A DNA stretch of 64,000 nt from SBAX01 sp964646605 (GTDB lineage Bacteria; Planctomycetota; Phycisphaerae; UBA1845): contig CAZYEX010000107.1 of the NCBI GenBank assembly GCA_964646605.1, positions 17,807 through 81,806 of the forward strand, given 5' to 3'. A program made the translations under genes and the position numbers. The notes below the pieces were generated by a model that was not told the origin of the DNA, made no database searches, and saw only the letters and a program-made list of their open reading frames with translations. Positions 1 to 9,771 of this stretch are shown here, piece by piece; position 1 is the stretch's first letter, and every line of letters begins with the position of its first letter.

Positions 1-1
1 G

Positions 2-3000
2 CCCTCGCTGTTCCCGGAAATCGAGCGGTTGCTGACCGTCCTTCGGCACGAAGTGGAATCTCGACCGACGGTCGTGGCGTTTCTCGAGGTGAAGCACGCC
101 GACGCGGACGAACTGGTCGAGATCATCAAGCCCCTGCTGGACATTAAGATTCGCGGACTGGTCGAGTCCGGCGAGTTGGAGGACGCCGGCGAGGAGACCG
201 TCGTCGCTCCCACGAAGGGAAGCGGACGACGCCGCGGAGCGAGCGGGCTGCAGGCCGCCACCGGCGATCGCTATCACCTCTCGCCGGATTCGCGCAACAA
301 ACGGATCGTCGTGGCAGCGCCGCAACTGGTCATCGATCAAGTGCGAACGCTGGTGCAACAGTTTGACATTCCGGGACAGCAACCGATCTTCAAGACCGTG
401 GAGTTGACCAACGCCGAGCCCGCGGAGATGGTCCAGGCCGTCAAGGAGATGATGGGGCGGCCGGTCTCGCGCAAGTCAGCGGCCGGCAAGCCGGGTAAGG
501 CGACGACCTCGCCGGCGCTCGAGTTCGCGGGCGAGGGACAGCTTACGGTGGTCGAAGCGCCGGGCGGCGGGGCCATCGTTCTGCACGGCCATCCCAGCGA
601 CGTGACGCGGGCCGAGGATTGGATTCGCCAGCTCGACGGCATGTCCACGCGCGGGCGGGTCATCAAAGTCTACGACATCAAGAACGCGGACATGGAGAAA
701 CTCTTCGACTTGATCGTCAACGTGGTGGGGGCATCTACGCAGGGCGGCGCGGGCAAGGCGGCGCTGCGTGGTGCGAAGAAAAGGGCCGCGGACGAGGACG
801 AGGAGGACGAACCCTTCTCGACCACAAGAACACACGCCGGGCCCGACCTGTACATCCAGGCCGACCTCATCGGGCACACCATGATGGTGGCCTCGACGCC
901 CTCGAAAATCAACGAAATCGATGACATCGTGAAGCGCGTGGACTCCGATCCTGAAGTTGTCAAGGTGATGGAGAAGGACAAGGCAGTCGCGTCGTTCGTT
1001 TACGAGTTGCAAGACGCCGAGGCGACGGATGCCAGTTGGGAGTTGGAGGCCGTTCTGAAGTCGTCCGTCTGGCGGCATTCCGGGGAGTTGCCCAAGGTGG
1101 AGCCCGCTCCGTTTGGCAACTCCATCATCGTCGAGTACCCCTACGAGGATCGCTTCGACGAAATCCGGGAGCTGATCCGCAAGTACGCGGATAAGCCGGA
1201 TCCAATAGAAACAAAGATCATCCGCCGGTCGAACTCCCCGCCGCCCGGACTGAGTGCGAAGGAGACGGTGGTTCGGTTGATGATGAATCACCCCGAGTAC
1301 GAGTTCGATCTGGTCGACATCGCATCAAAAAAGGACGAAACATACGGTGTCGAACAACTCACTCCGTTGACGGAACCTGCGAAGATTCGACCCTGTGTGT
1401 TACCTGCGGCGTTGGATCGGTTGGCCGCGGAATTGCTGGCCGGCGCGGTCGGTCAGCCTCCACCGGCAAAGGACGATCAACCAGAAACGCTTGAGGAAGA
1501 CGTTGAACTCGAGGATGAACCGATCGAGGAGTTCGTTCCGATCCCCGGCGGTGACGACATGATTCGCCAAGCCACGGAGTCGATCCTCCGCGAGAAGGGA
1601 AAGGGGAAGCAAAAAGACGCGGCTGCGAACGGGGTGGATGAGAAGAAGCCCTCGGAGTCGAAAGACGGCAAGTCGGACCGGTCCTCCAAGAAACCCTCCA
1701 CGGGCGAGCGTCTCAAGATCTATTACGACGATCAAAACGGGGTCTTCGTAATCGAGGGGCCGAAGAAGGATTTGGAGGACGTCGATGACTGGATGGACGA
1801 CCTGAAGAAGGAGATTGAGGACTTCCCGGTCAAGCCCGACATCCGGATTTACCGAGTGCGGTATATCGACGTGCATAGCGCCCAGGACATACTCGAGGAA
1901 ATGTTCAACGCCACCAAGCAGCAAATGGCTTCGGTTCAGCAGCAACAGCAGCAGGCGATGCGACAACAGCAACTTGCCCAACAACGCGCTCAAGGCGGGC
2001 AACCAGGGGCACGCGGGCAGGGCGAAGAGCCGCAAGGCCCGGGCGGTCCGGGAGCGCCAGGCGCCCCGGGGCGCGGTTTGGGGATGGGACGATTCGGAGC
2101 CCAACCGGGACAGGTTCCAGGGGCGCAGCTCGCCGTTCCTCAGCTTCCCCCCGCGGGTGTGCGCATCTACGCCAACCCCCGCGATCGCACCTTAATTCTG
2201 CGGGCCGAAACCAGTCAGTATCCGCAGATTCTCGAACTCCTGGCGACCATCGACCAGCCCAAGCCCATCGACAGCGTGATGCGCACGTATCCGCTCAAGA
2301 ACCTGAACGCCGTCGAGGTGGAGGACATCCTGCGGGAGTGGCTGGGGTTGGGCAAGGACGGGGCCAAGCCTCGCGGGGCGCGCGCCCAGGGTCAACCCGG
2401 CGCTCCTGGATTGGGCGCTCCGTCCGCGGGCCCGGGGGAACAACTGCCCAAAACGATCCTTCAGAAGACGGTCACCGGACTATCGGAACTGGGCGTGGAC
2501 CCGGAACACATCAAGCTGTTCAGCAGCGAGATTTCCAACAGCATTATGGCCATGGCCCCCGAGGCGGCGCTGGATTACATCGGCGACCTTGTCCGGCAGA
2601 TCGATAGCGAGGACGTTGCGAAGCGGCTCACCAAGTACTACGAGTTGAAGAACGCCGACGCCGAGGATGCGGCCGCCTATCTCGAAAACCACTTTGCGGA
2701 GAAAGAGCGAAACGGCAAGGCGCGGAAGGGCGGCGGTGAGGGGGCGGCGTCGGCAAGCGGCGGCAAGGGGCTGAACTCGCCGAGCTTCGTCCCGTACTCA
2801 CGGCTGAACCTGCTTACCGTTCACGCCACACAGGTGCAACTCGACGAGATCGACGGGCTCATTACGCGGATCGACGTCAAGGGCGAGCAGGACAAGTGGG
2901 AAGACGTGACCCTGGCCCACGCCGACGCCAAGCTGGTGGCCGACACCCTCACGCAGATGTTCGTCGAAAAGGGCGGGGCGGGCGCGGCGGGCGGCAAGCC

Positions 3001-5128
3001 TTCGGGCAGATCCGGCGCGGCGGCGGCCAAGTTCATCGGCGAGGCGGGCGGCGGCATCGTTCTCTTTAGCGCCTCCAAACCCTTGCACGAGCAGATTCGC
3101 ACCACCATCGCCAAGCTCGACGACAAATCCAAGGAGACGCGCACCCCGCGGATCATCGAACTGAAGAACGCCAAGGCCAGCGCCGTGGCCGATGCCATCG
3201 AAAAGGCGTATGACCCCAAGCCGACGGGAGGCAAATCGGCCGTCACGCCGCGCTTCAGCGTCACGGCCCATGATCCCACCAAGCGCCTCTTCGTCATCGC
3301 CGATAACGTGATGTTCAAGGAGGTCGAGTCGCTGGCCAAGCTCTTGGATGACAAGCCCGGCGGGATCGGCGCGGAGTTCCGCATCTATCCCCTGACCCAC
3401 GCCAGCGCCAAGATCGTCCACGGTCAGTTGAAGAAGCTCATGCAGGACTATATGTCCCGACTTGGACCCGGGGCGTCGGGCATCGACGCCTTCAGCGTCG
3501 AACCGGAGGAGACTTCCAACTCGCTGCTGGTGCTCGGCGGACCGACGGTGTTTGGTTTCATCGAGGAGAACCTGCGGAAGATCGACGTTCCGCAGATGGC
3601 CACGGGCAAACCGGCATCGCTGATCATCCCCCTGAGCAACGCGAATGCCGCGGAGCTCGCACAGAACATCAAGACACTCTACGCCCAGAAGGAGATGCCG
3701 GCCGGGGTTTCGCCGCCACAGGCTGAGGCCAATCCCGCGACGAACACGCTCATCGTTCGCGGCACGCAGGCGCAGATCGATGAAATCCGCAAGGACCTCA
3801 TCGATCCCTTGGAGGCGCAGATCGCTGCGGCGCGGCAGCTTCAACACAAGACCTACAAGCTGAAGTTCGCCGATCCCAACGGCATTCAGGACGCGATCGG
3901 CAAGCTCTTCCGCAGCGACAGCAAGAACCCGCGCGATCAGGTAATGGCCGTGGCCGAGTACACCTCGAACTCCGTGATCGTCTCGGCTTCGCCGGAGAAC
4001 CTCAAGCGCGTCGAGACCCTCTTGGCCCAGATCGACAATGCCGAGACCAGCCAGCAGGACGTTCACGTGGTGGAGATCAAGCACGCCGATGCCGCTTCGG
4101 TGGCACGGACCTTGACGGACATCTACGCCAAGACGGCCGGTAGGCAGGGCGGCGGACAGGCCCCGCCCATCACCATCGCCTCGGTGGAAGGCTCGCGGGC
4201 CATCCTCATCAGGTGCCGGGCGGAGGAGTTCGAGCGCATCCAGGCCACCATCGGCGAACTGGATACCGAGGCCGTCGGCACGGCCGGCGAGGTGCGGGTC
4301 GTTACGCTGCTCTACTCCGACGCCGGCGAAATCGCATCGGCGCTGGAGAAGTACCTGAGGACCACTGGGTCGGGCGGCAAGCTGCTGGGCGATGCTCGCA
4401 TCGGGGCCATGCCGCAGACCAATAGTGTGATGATCAGCGCCGCCAAGGAAGAGGTCGAACGGCTGGTGGACATCGCCAAGGGCATGGACATCGCCGGCGA
4501 AAAGGGCAGCGTCCCGCAGATCATCCCCCTCAAGTACGCCAACGTGGGGATGATCCTGCCCAGCGTGCAGGAGGTCTTCTCGGAGTCGCGGGGCGGCGGA
4601 CGTCGCGGGCAGCAACCGCCGGTCCTCGTGGCCGACGAGGGCAGCAACGCGATCATCGTCCGGGCCAGCCCGCAGGACTTCACCGCCATTCAGGGCATCG
4701 TTACGCAGTTGGACACGGAGAAGATGGCAGACAAGACTCCGTACCGCGTGGTGCAAGTCAAGGCCGGCATCAACGTGACCGACCTTGCGGAGCAGGTCGA
4801 GGCGACGATCAACGAAACCGCCTCGGCCCAGGTCAGCGGAATGAAGGGAACGCGCCCTCAGAGCATCATGGTGACTCCCAACGTGCGGACCAACAGTTTG
4901 TTGATCGCGGGTTATGCGCCGCTGTTCGATCAGGCCGAGGCGCTGATTAAGAAACTCGAAGAAATGGGGCCCTCGGGCGACGTGGGCACGCGGATTGTGA
5001 AGGTCAGCAACGTCAAGGTCGATCAGATTCAGAAGATGATCGACCAGTTGACCCAGCCCCAGCAAGGCGGTCAAGGACAACGTAGCGGCGGGAGTCGATC
5101 GCGACCCTCCAGCCGCCCGCGACCGTGA
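2..5128 (+). CDS. giant secretin N-domain repeat protein, 5' partial, without pore domain
   Basis: The frame is open from the first bases of the window, so the N-terminus lies upstream; 1,708 residues are visible. I count about 17 modules of 75-110 residues, each resembling a secretin N1-type domain: a helix-rich first half, then a core such as TNSLLIAGY, SNSVIVSAS or TNTLIVRGT followed by a pattern like I..LI..LD. Residues about 500-700 are interrupted by Lys/Glu-rich and then Gln-, Gly- and Pro-rich low-complexity sequence. The C-terminal secretin beta-barrel is missing; the protein ends in half a module and a basic Ser/Arg/Pro tail. It lies 123 bases before a secretin made of the same modules, so I infer a shared periplasmic assembly. 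The module type is clear from sequence; the role is inference. Confidence 0.85.
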   Translation, partial: PSLFPEIERLLTVLRHEVESRPTVVAFLEVKHADADELVEIIKPLLDIKIRGLVESGELEDAGEETVVAPTKGSGRRRGASGLQAATGDRYHLSPDSRNKRIVVAAPQLVIDQVRTLVQQFDIPGQQPIFKTVELTNAEPAEMVQAVKEMMGRPVSRKSAAGKPGKATTSPALEFAGEGQLTVVEAPGGGAIVLHGHPSDVTRAEDWIRQLDGMSTRGRVIKVYDIKNADMEKLFDLIVNVVGASTQGGAGKAALRGAKKRAADEDEEDEPFSTTRTHAGPDLYIQADLIGHTMMVASTPSKINEIDDIVKRVDSDPEVVKVMEKDKAVASFVYELQDAEATDASWELEAVLKSSVWRHSGELPKVEPAPFGNSIIVEYPYEDRFDEIRELIRKYADKPDPIETKIIRRSNSPPPGLSAKETVVRLMMNHPEYEFDLVDIASKKDETYGVEQLTPLTEPAKIRPCVLPAALDRLAAELLAGAVGQPPPAKDDQPETLEEDVELEDEPIEEFVPIPGGDDMIRQATESILREKGKGKQKDAAANGVDEKKPSESKDGKSDRSSKKPSTGERLKIYYDDQNGVFVIEGPKKDLEDVDDWMDDLKKEIEDFPVKPDIRIYRVRYIDVHSAQDILEEMFNATKQQMASVQQQQQQAMRQQQLAQQRAQGGQPGARGQGEEPQGPGGPGAPGAPGRGLGMGRFGAQPGQVPGAQLAVPQLPPAGVRIYANPRDRTLILRAETSQYPQILELLATIDQPKPIDSVMRTYPLKNLNAVEVEDILREWLGLGKDGAKPRGARAQGQPGAPGLGAPSAGPGEQLPKTILQKTVTGLSELGVDPEHIKLFSSEISNSIMAMAPEAALDYIGDLVRQIDSEDVAKRLTKYYELKNADAEDAAAYLENHFAEKERNGKARKGGGEGAASASGGKGLNSPSFVPYSRLNLLTVHATQVQLDEIDGLITRIDVKGEQDKWEDVTLAHADAKLVADTLTQMFVEKGGAGAAGGKPSGRSGAAAAKFIGEAGGGIVLFSASKPLHEQIRTTIAKLDDKSKETRTPRIIELKNAKASAVADAIEKAYDPKPTGGKSAVTPRFSVTAHDPTKRLFVIADNVMFKEVESLAKLLDDKPGGIGAEFRIYPLTHASAKIVHGQLKKLMQDYMSRLGPGASGIDAFSVEPEETSNSLLVLGGPTVFGFIEENLRKIDVPQMATGKPASLIIPLSNANAAELAQNIKTLYAQKEMPAGVSPPQAEANPATNTLIVRGTQAQIDEIRKDLIDPLEAQIAAARQLQHKTYKLKFADPNGIQDAIGKLFRSDSKNPRDQVMAVAEYTSNSVIVSASPENLKRVETLLAQIDNAETSQQDVHVVEIKHADAASVARTLTDIYAKTAGRQGGGQAPPITIASVEGSRAILIRCRAEEFERIQATIGELDTEAVGTAGEVRVVTLLYSDAGEIASALEKYLRTTGSGGKLLGDARIGAMPQTNSVMISAAKEEVERLVDIAKGMDIAGEKGSVPQIIPLKYANVGMILPSVQEVFSESRGGGRRGQQPPVLVADEGSNAIIVRASPQDFTAIQGIVTQLDTEKMADKTPYRVVQVKAGINVTDLAEQVEATINETASAQVSGMKGTRPQSIMVTPNVRTNSLLIAGYAPLFDQAEALIKKLEEMGPSGDVGTRIVKVSNVKVDQIQKMIDQLTQPQQGGQGQRSGGSRSRPSSRPRP

Positions 5129-5133
5129 GCGGC

Positions 5134-5190
5134 GATGTGGGACCGGTTTCTAACCGGTTTAGGGCGCCGGTTGAAAACCGGTGCCACATC
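5134..5190. repeat. inverted repeat between the two secretin genes
   Basis: Arms at 5134-5150 and 5173-5190 are nearly perfect reverse complements (GATGTGGGACCGGTTTC against GAAAACCGGTGCCACATC). The inner ACCGGTTT core recurs in a shorter palindrome at 48477-48495, so this belongs to a dispersed family. It could fold in the transcript and attenuate the downstream secretin, or simply be an intergenic repeat. Confidence 0.7.
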
Positions 5191-5251
5191 GGGAAACGAG
5201 TGGAAGGACCGCGTCATGGACGACGGCGGTCAGGATGGAAGGACGACGGAC

Positions 5252-8200
5252 ATGAACATGACACGCAATGGCGCGGTTTTGCGGATGCTCGCGGCGACGA
5301 CGATTTGTCTGCTCGCCCCAGCCGCGATCGGTCAAACACAGCGGGAAACGCCGCGGGACCAGCCGCCCAAACCCGCGGTCCAGCCCCAGCGGCAGGCGAC
5401 TCCCCCGCGCCCCCAAGGGGGACAACCCCAGCAGCGCGACCCGGTCAGCGAGATGATCAAGAAGCTCGACCCCGAAGTTCTCTCCCGCCTGCAAGGGGCG
5501 GACGTAAAGGTCGAGATCGTCGGCGATCAGGTCATTCTCCAGGGGCCGGAGGAGGCCGTGCAGACCTTGGAACTCCTCATTCGCGGGATCGACCGCGAAT
5601 GGGAGCCGAAGGTGCTCCAGGTCGTCACGGTGACGGAGCGCGACGCCAGCGAGATCGCTCGCACTGTGCAGGACGCCATCCGCAAGGCGAAGAAGGTCCC
5701 CAACCAGCGCCCCGAAGATGAAATCTCGATCACCGCTCTTTCCTCGAACATTCTTCTCGTGGCCGCCCTTCCGGTCGACCTCGACGAAGTCCTCGACATC
5801 ATCGAGCAAGTGGACGCCATTCCCGATCCCCTCGGCAAGATCGAGTTGATGCGCTTCGACGTGCAATATCGCAAGGCGAGCGACGTGGCCAAGGACTTGG
5901 AGAAGATCCTCACCCAGGTTCGCGTAGCAACCGGCCAAAAGAAAGAGCAGACCAAGCTCCAGATCATTCCTAACAACGCCAACAACACGATCACCGTCAC
6001 CGCCCGCGAGACGGAACGGGAGAAAATCCAATCCTTGATTGACCAGATTGACGTCGAGCCGAAAAAGGGCTGGGGCGAAATTCGCCTGACGGTGTTTCCA
6101 CTGCTGCACTCCAAGGCCGGCGAACTGGCGAAGGTGATCCAGGACCTCATTAAGTCCGAAGCCAAGGCCGACAAGGACGCCGTCCAGGAAACCATCTTCC
6201 GTCTGCGCATCAGCAAGGCCGACACCACGGGCAAGATCACCGATCTTGCCCCCATCGAGCTGCAACGGGCGCTCAAAATCATCCCCGACGAGGGAACGAA
6301 CAGTTTGATCGTCGCCACCATCGAGGAGAACGTCGAACCGATGGGTGAGCTTATCCGCCTGATGGACGGCGTGCCCATGGCCGAGCAAGTCGGCGTCAAG
6401 CTCTTCCCCTTGCGCTTCACCGACGCCGAATCGCTGGGCGAAACCATCAAGACCATGTTCGAGGATGCGAAGAAACTGCCCGAGGATCCCGACGGCAGCG
6501 GGAAAGGCGCCGTACCCGAGGGCGCCCTAGGCAGGGCCCTGGTCTACAACATTGGCATCGCCTCCGACAAGCGAACCAACACGCTCATCATTTCCGGTCG
6601 GCCGGAACAACTGGTGCTCGTCGAGGATGTGGTCGCCCAGTTGGATCAGCCCGCCACGGGCGTCAAGTTTCCCCTGCGGTTGATTCAGTTGGAATACTCC
6701 GACGCCACGCAGGTGGGCAAGATCGTCACCGAGTTGTTCGACCAGCGGATGGAGTCGGCGGAGGCCCTGGGCGCCGAAGGGGCTTCCAAGGAACGAGAAC
6801 GAGTATTCCTCAGCACCGATATTCGCAGCAACTCCATGATCGTCTCGGCCTCGGAAGAAAACTATAACGAGATCGTCGTCATCGCCCGCCAACTCGACAC
6901 CAAGCCCGCCAGGCTGTTCGATCAAATTCGCATCGTGCGGCTGGAGCGCCTCTCGGCTGAGGATCTGAAAACCAAGATCGAAGATTTGTGGAAACGCAAA
7001 GCGGATTTGCGACGCGAGGAGGAACTGCCCGAGGACCTGCCCATCGTGGTGGCCGACGCACGGAGCAACGCCCTGATCATCGCCTCCAGCGTCGAGGATT
7101 ACGATGAGATCAAGCGCCTGGTGGACGTGCTGGAATCGCAGCCCCTGATCGAAGGCACGCAGATCTTCAAGCTCACCTACGCCGACCCGAAGGTCGTTGC
7201 GGAGATCATGGACAAGCTCTTCGAGGGCATCGCCGGCCAGACCGAAGGCATCAAGGCCCCGACCATCATTCCGGATTCCCGCGGCAACTCTCTGATCGTG
7301 GCCGGCTCGCGCGACATGATGGAGCGCGCTACGAACGTCATCAAGCGCCTGGACATCGAAGCCGGTCCGCAGACCGCGATCTTCAAGGTCTACGCACTCA
7401 AGCACGGCTCAGCGACGCAGCTCGCCCCGCGCATGCAGGAACTCTTCGACACCCGCAAGGAAGGCGAAGACACGAAGCGAACGCCCATCGTCCTCCTGGC
7501 CGAGGAATCCTCCAACAGCTTGGTGTGCAGCGCCTCCCGCGACGATCACGAGGTCATCGTCGGGCTGTTGGAACTGCTCGACAAGCCTTCCAACATCGCC
7601 AAGCAGTTCGAGATTTTCCCCTTGAAAATGTCCAAATCGGCGACCGTCGCCGAAAAGTTGGAGAGCCTCTTCAAGTCGCAGGCGGAAGGCGGCACCGGGC
7701 GGGCCGACGCCATCGCCGCAGAAGCCGACGAACGCACCAACTCCATCATCGTCTGGGCGGCCCCCACGCAGATGGTCAACATCGGCGAGGTCATCGCCAA
7801 GTTGGACACCGCGGCCCCCACCGCGGAGATCATGGTCAAGGTGATTCAACTCAAGCAGGCCTTGGCCGAGGACTTCGCCAAGCTCCTGGAAGAGACCGTC
7901 ATCGGCGACAAAGCGGGCAGCGACGAGGAGCGCGCGGTCATCGTTTCCTTCCTGGAGAAGGACGCGGCCGGGAAGGAGATGGTCCGCAAGCTGCTCCGCC
8001 AGGACATTCGCATCAAGCCCGACCCGCGCACCAACTCGGTGCTGGTGATGGCCCCGTCGGACAGCATGGCCATGTTGGAGGCCATGATCCGCGACTTCGA
8101 CCGCATCCGACCCATCACCTCGGAAGTACAAGTTTGGCCGCTCATCAACAGCGACGCCGAGACCATGGTCGAGCAACTCACCGAACTGTTCAAGGAGGAA

Positions 8201-9715
8201 GGCGGCGCGGAAGGGGAAGCCAAGAGCCAGCTCGTTTTCGGCGCGGGCAAGGACGGATTGGAACTCGCCAGCGTCGGACAGGAGCTTCGCTTCGCCGCCG
8301 ACCCGCGAACCAACACGCTGATCGTCGCCGGAGCGCCCGTGTATCTGACCATGGTCGAGGACTTGGTGCGCTACCTCGACGCGCAAGAGGCCGAGAACCG
8401 CGTCTCCGAGGTCTATCAAACCAAATTCGTGGACGGCGAGAGGTTGAAGAACGCCGTGCAAGGGTTCATCGAGCAGGAATTGAAGGTCATCGGCGAGGGC
8501 GACAGCAAAGAGGCCCAGACCCGCCGCCAGGAACGGCAGGTGTCCGTGGAGAGCCTGGGTGAGGAGGAAAAGGGAAGCAGCAGTCTGCTCGTCGGGACGA
8601 GTCCGCGGGCCTATCAACGCACCATGAAGTTGATCCAGGAACTCGACCGTCCCGAACCGCAAGTGATGATTTCGGTCTTGATCGCGGAGGTGACGCTGAG
8701 CGACCAGGTGGACCTGGGCATCGAGATCGCGGGGCAGGACCTGCACTTTTCCGAGGACGCGGTCGTCGGCCCCAACGGCATCGTGCAGGGCGAGGACTTC
8801 GACTTCGTCAGCGGAACCGACCTGGGGGCCGCGGGATTGGGCCTCGGCGGATTCAACTTCACCATCACCGGCGAGGATTTCAGCTTCCTCTTCCGCGCCT
8901 TGCAACAGGACAGTCGCCTGGAAGTGCTGTCGCGGCCCATCCTTATGGTCCGCAACGGCGACGAAGGGAAAATCACCATCGCCGACCAGGTCCCCATCGT
9001 GCAATCGTCGCAGCTCAACCCCACGGGGCAGACCCAGTCCACCATCGGGCGGGAGGACGTCGGTATCGTTCTGACCGCTACGCCCCACATCAGCCCCGAC
9101 GGTTACGTCACCATCGAGTTGAAACAGGAGATTTCCAACATCGGCGGGAACATCCAGCTTACCGAAGGCGTCTCTTCGCCCATCTTCCAGACCCGCGAGG
9201 TCGAGACCAACGTTACGGTGCGAGACGGAGAGACGGTCGTGATCGGCGGGTTGATTCAGTCCAATGATTCTCAGAGCGAAAGCAAGGTGCCGATCCTCGG
9301 GGACCTCCCCTGGTTCGGTCCCTTGTTTCGCACGACTTCGTCAGGCACCCGTAAGACGGAGTTGCTGGTGGTCTTGACCGTGGATATCTTGCGGACCGAC
9401 GAGGAGGTTCACCAGATGTCGGTCGAGCAGCGCGACAAGTTCGTCCTGCCCGACAGCATCCGGCAGAGTCCCCTGATGGAAGGGCTGCGGATCAAGCCCC
9501 AGGAGCAGGCTTTGGGCCCCAAGCCGACCGGTGGCGCGGAGACGCCGGGCGCTCCCGAACCGAGGACGACGCCGCGCACCGAGCCGCGGGATTCGTACGG
9601 GCCCAAGCCCAAGACCTATGGACCGACGCTGACTCGTCCCGCGCCGACCAGCACCACGAAGGCGCCGACCTACGGTCCCAGGATCGCGCGGAACGAATCC
9701 GCCGAGCGAAGCTGA
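5252..9715 (+). CDS. giant secretin (GspD/PilQ superfamily) with about 13 N-domains
   Basis: An outer-membrane secretin of about 1,487 residues, roughly twice the length of usual GspD or PilQ. I chose ATG 5252 because GGAAGGA lies 8 bases upstream and the protein then starts with a signal peptide (MNMTRNGAVLRMLAATTICL, cut after AIGQ); the frame stays open to 5135. About 13 N1-type modules follow, each with a core like TNTLIISGR or SNSMIVSAS plus I..LI..LD. The C-terminal 300 residues are a full secretin domain: MISVLIAEV, LSRPILMVRNG, VPIVQSS, GREDVGIVLTATPHIS, ETVVIGGLIQ, then the family signature VPILGDLPWFGPLF. A Pro/Gly/Thr-rich tail follows. No other type II or IV secretion gene is in view, so the machine it serves is unknown. 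Confidence 0.93.
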   Translation: MNMTRNGAVLRMLAATTICLLAPAAIGQTQRETPRDQPPKPAVQPQRQATPPRPQGGQPQQRDPVSEMIKKLDPEVLSRLQGADVKVEIVGDQVILQGPEEAVQTLELLIRGIDREWEPKVLQVVTVTERDASEIARTVQDAIRKAKKVPNQRPEDEISITALSSNILLVAALPVDLDEVLDIIEQVDAIPDPLGKIELMRFDVQYRKASDVAKDLEKILTQVRVATGQKKEQTKLQIIPNNANNTITVTARETEREKIQSLIDQIDVEPKKGWGEIRLTVFPLLHSKAGELAKVIQDLIKSEAKADKDAVQETIFRLRISKADTTGKITDLAPIELQRALKIIPDEGTNSLIVATIEENVEPMGELIRLMDGVPMAEQVGVKLFPLRFTDAESLGETIKTMFEDAKKLPEDPDGSGKGAVPEGALGRALVYNIGIASDKRTNTLIISGRPEQLVLVEDVVAQLDQPATGVKFPLRLIQLEYSDATQVGKIVTELFDQRMESAEALGAEGASKERERVFLSTDIRSNSMIVSASEENYNEIVVIARQLDTKPARLFDQIRIVRLERLSAEDLKTKIEDLWKRKADLRREEELPEDLPIVVADARSNALIIASSVEDYDEIKRLVDVLESQPLIEGTQIFKLTYADPKVVAEIMDKLFEGIAGQTEGIKAPTIIPDSRGNSLIVAGSRDMMERATNVIKRLDIEAGPQTAIFKVYALKHGSATQLAPRMQELFDTRKEGEDTKRTPIVLLAEESSNSLVCSASRDDHEVIVGLLELLDKPSNIAKQFEIFPLKMSKSATVAEKLESLFKSQAEGGTGRADAIAAEADERTNSIIVWAAPTQMVNIGEVIAKLDTAAPTAEIMVKVIQLKQALAEDFAKLLEETVIGDKAGSDEERAVIVSFLEKDAAGKEMVRKLLRQDIRIKPDPRTNSVLVMAPSDSMAMLEAMIRDFDRIRPITSEVQVWPLINSDAETMVEQLTELFKEEGGAEGEAKSQLVFGAGKDGLELASVGQELRFAADPRTNTLIVAGAPVYLTMVEDLVRYLDAQEAENRVSEVYQTKFVDGERLKNAVQGFIEQELKVIGEGDSKEAQTRRQERQVSVESLGEEEKGSSSLLVGTSPRAYQRTMKLIQELDRPEPQVMISVLIAEVTLSDQVDLGIEIAGQDLHFSEDAVVGPNGIVQGEDFDFVSGTDLGAAGLGLGGFNFTITGEDFSFLFRALQQDSRLEVLSRPILMVRNGDEGKITIADQVPIVQSSQLNPTGQTQSTIGREDVGIVLTATPHISPDGYVTIELKQEISNIGGNIQLTEGVSSPIFQTREVETNVTVRDGETVVIGGLIQSNDSQSESKVPILGDLPWFGPLFRTTSSGTRKTELLVVLTVDILRTDEEVHQMSVEQRDKFVLPDSIRQSPLMEGLRIKPQEQALGPKPTGGAETPGAPEPRTTPRTEPRDSYGPKPKTYGPTLTRPAPTSTTKAPTYGPRIARNESAERS

Positions 9716-9730
9716 CCGTCGACGAAGAGC

Positions 9731-9748
9731 CGCGGGCTTGAGCCCGCG
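9731..9748. repeat. short palindrome CGCGGGCT-TG-AGCCCGCG
   Basis: A perfect 8-bp stem with a 2-base loop lies 15 bases after the secretin stop. No T-run follows, so it is not a typical intrinsic terminator. It resembles other GC palindromes scattered through the intergenic regions. Confidence 0.6.
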
Positions 9749-9771
9749 CGGAGATGCGAAGGACGCGAACC

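Noticed and set aside
476..9088. Long minus-strand open frames (up to 760 codons) opposite the two secretin genes, for example 2798-5080 and 7409-9088
   Set aside because: They mirror GC-rich codons of the sense genes, have His/Gly/Leu-heavy composition and no domain, ribosome site or promoter.
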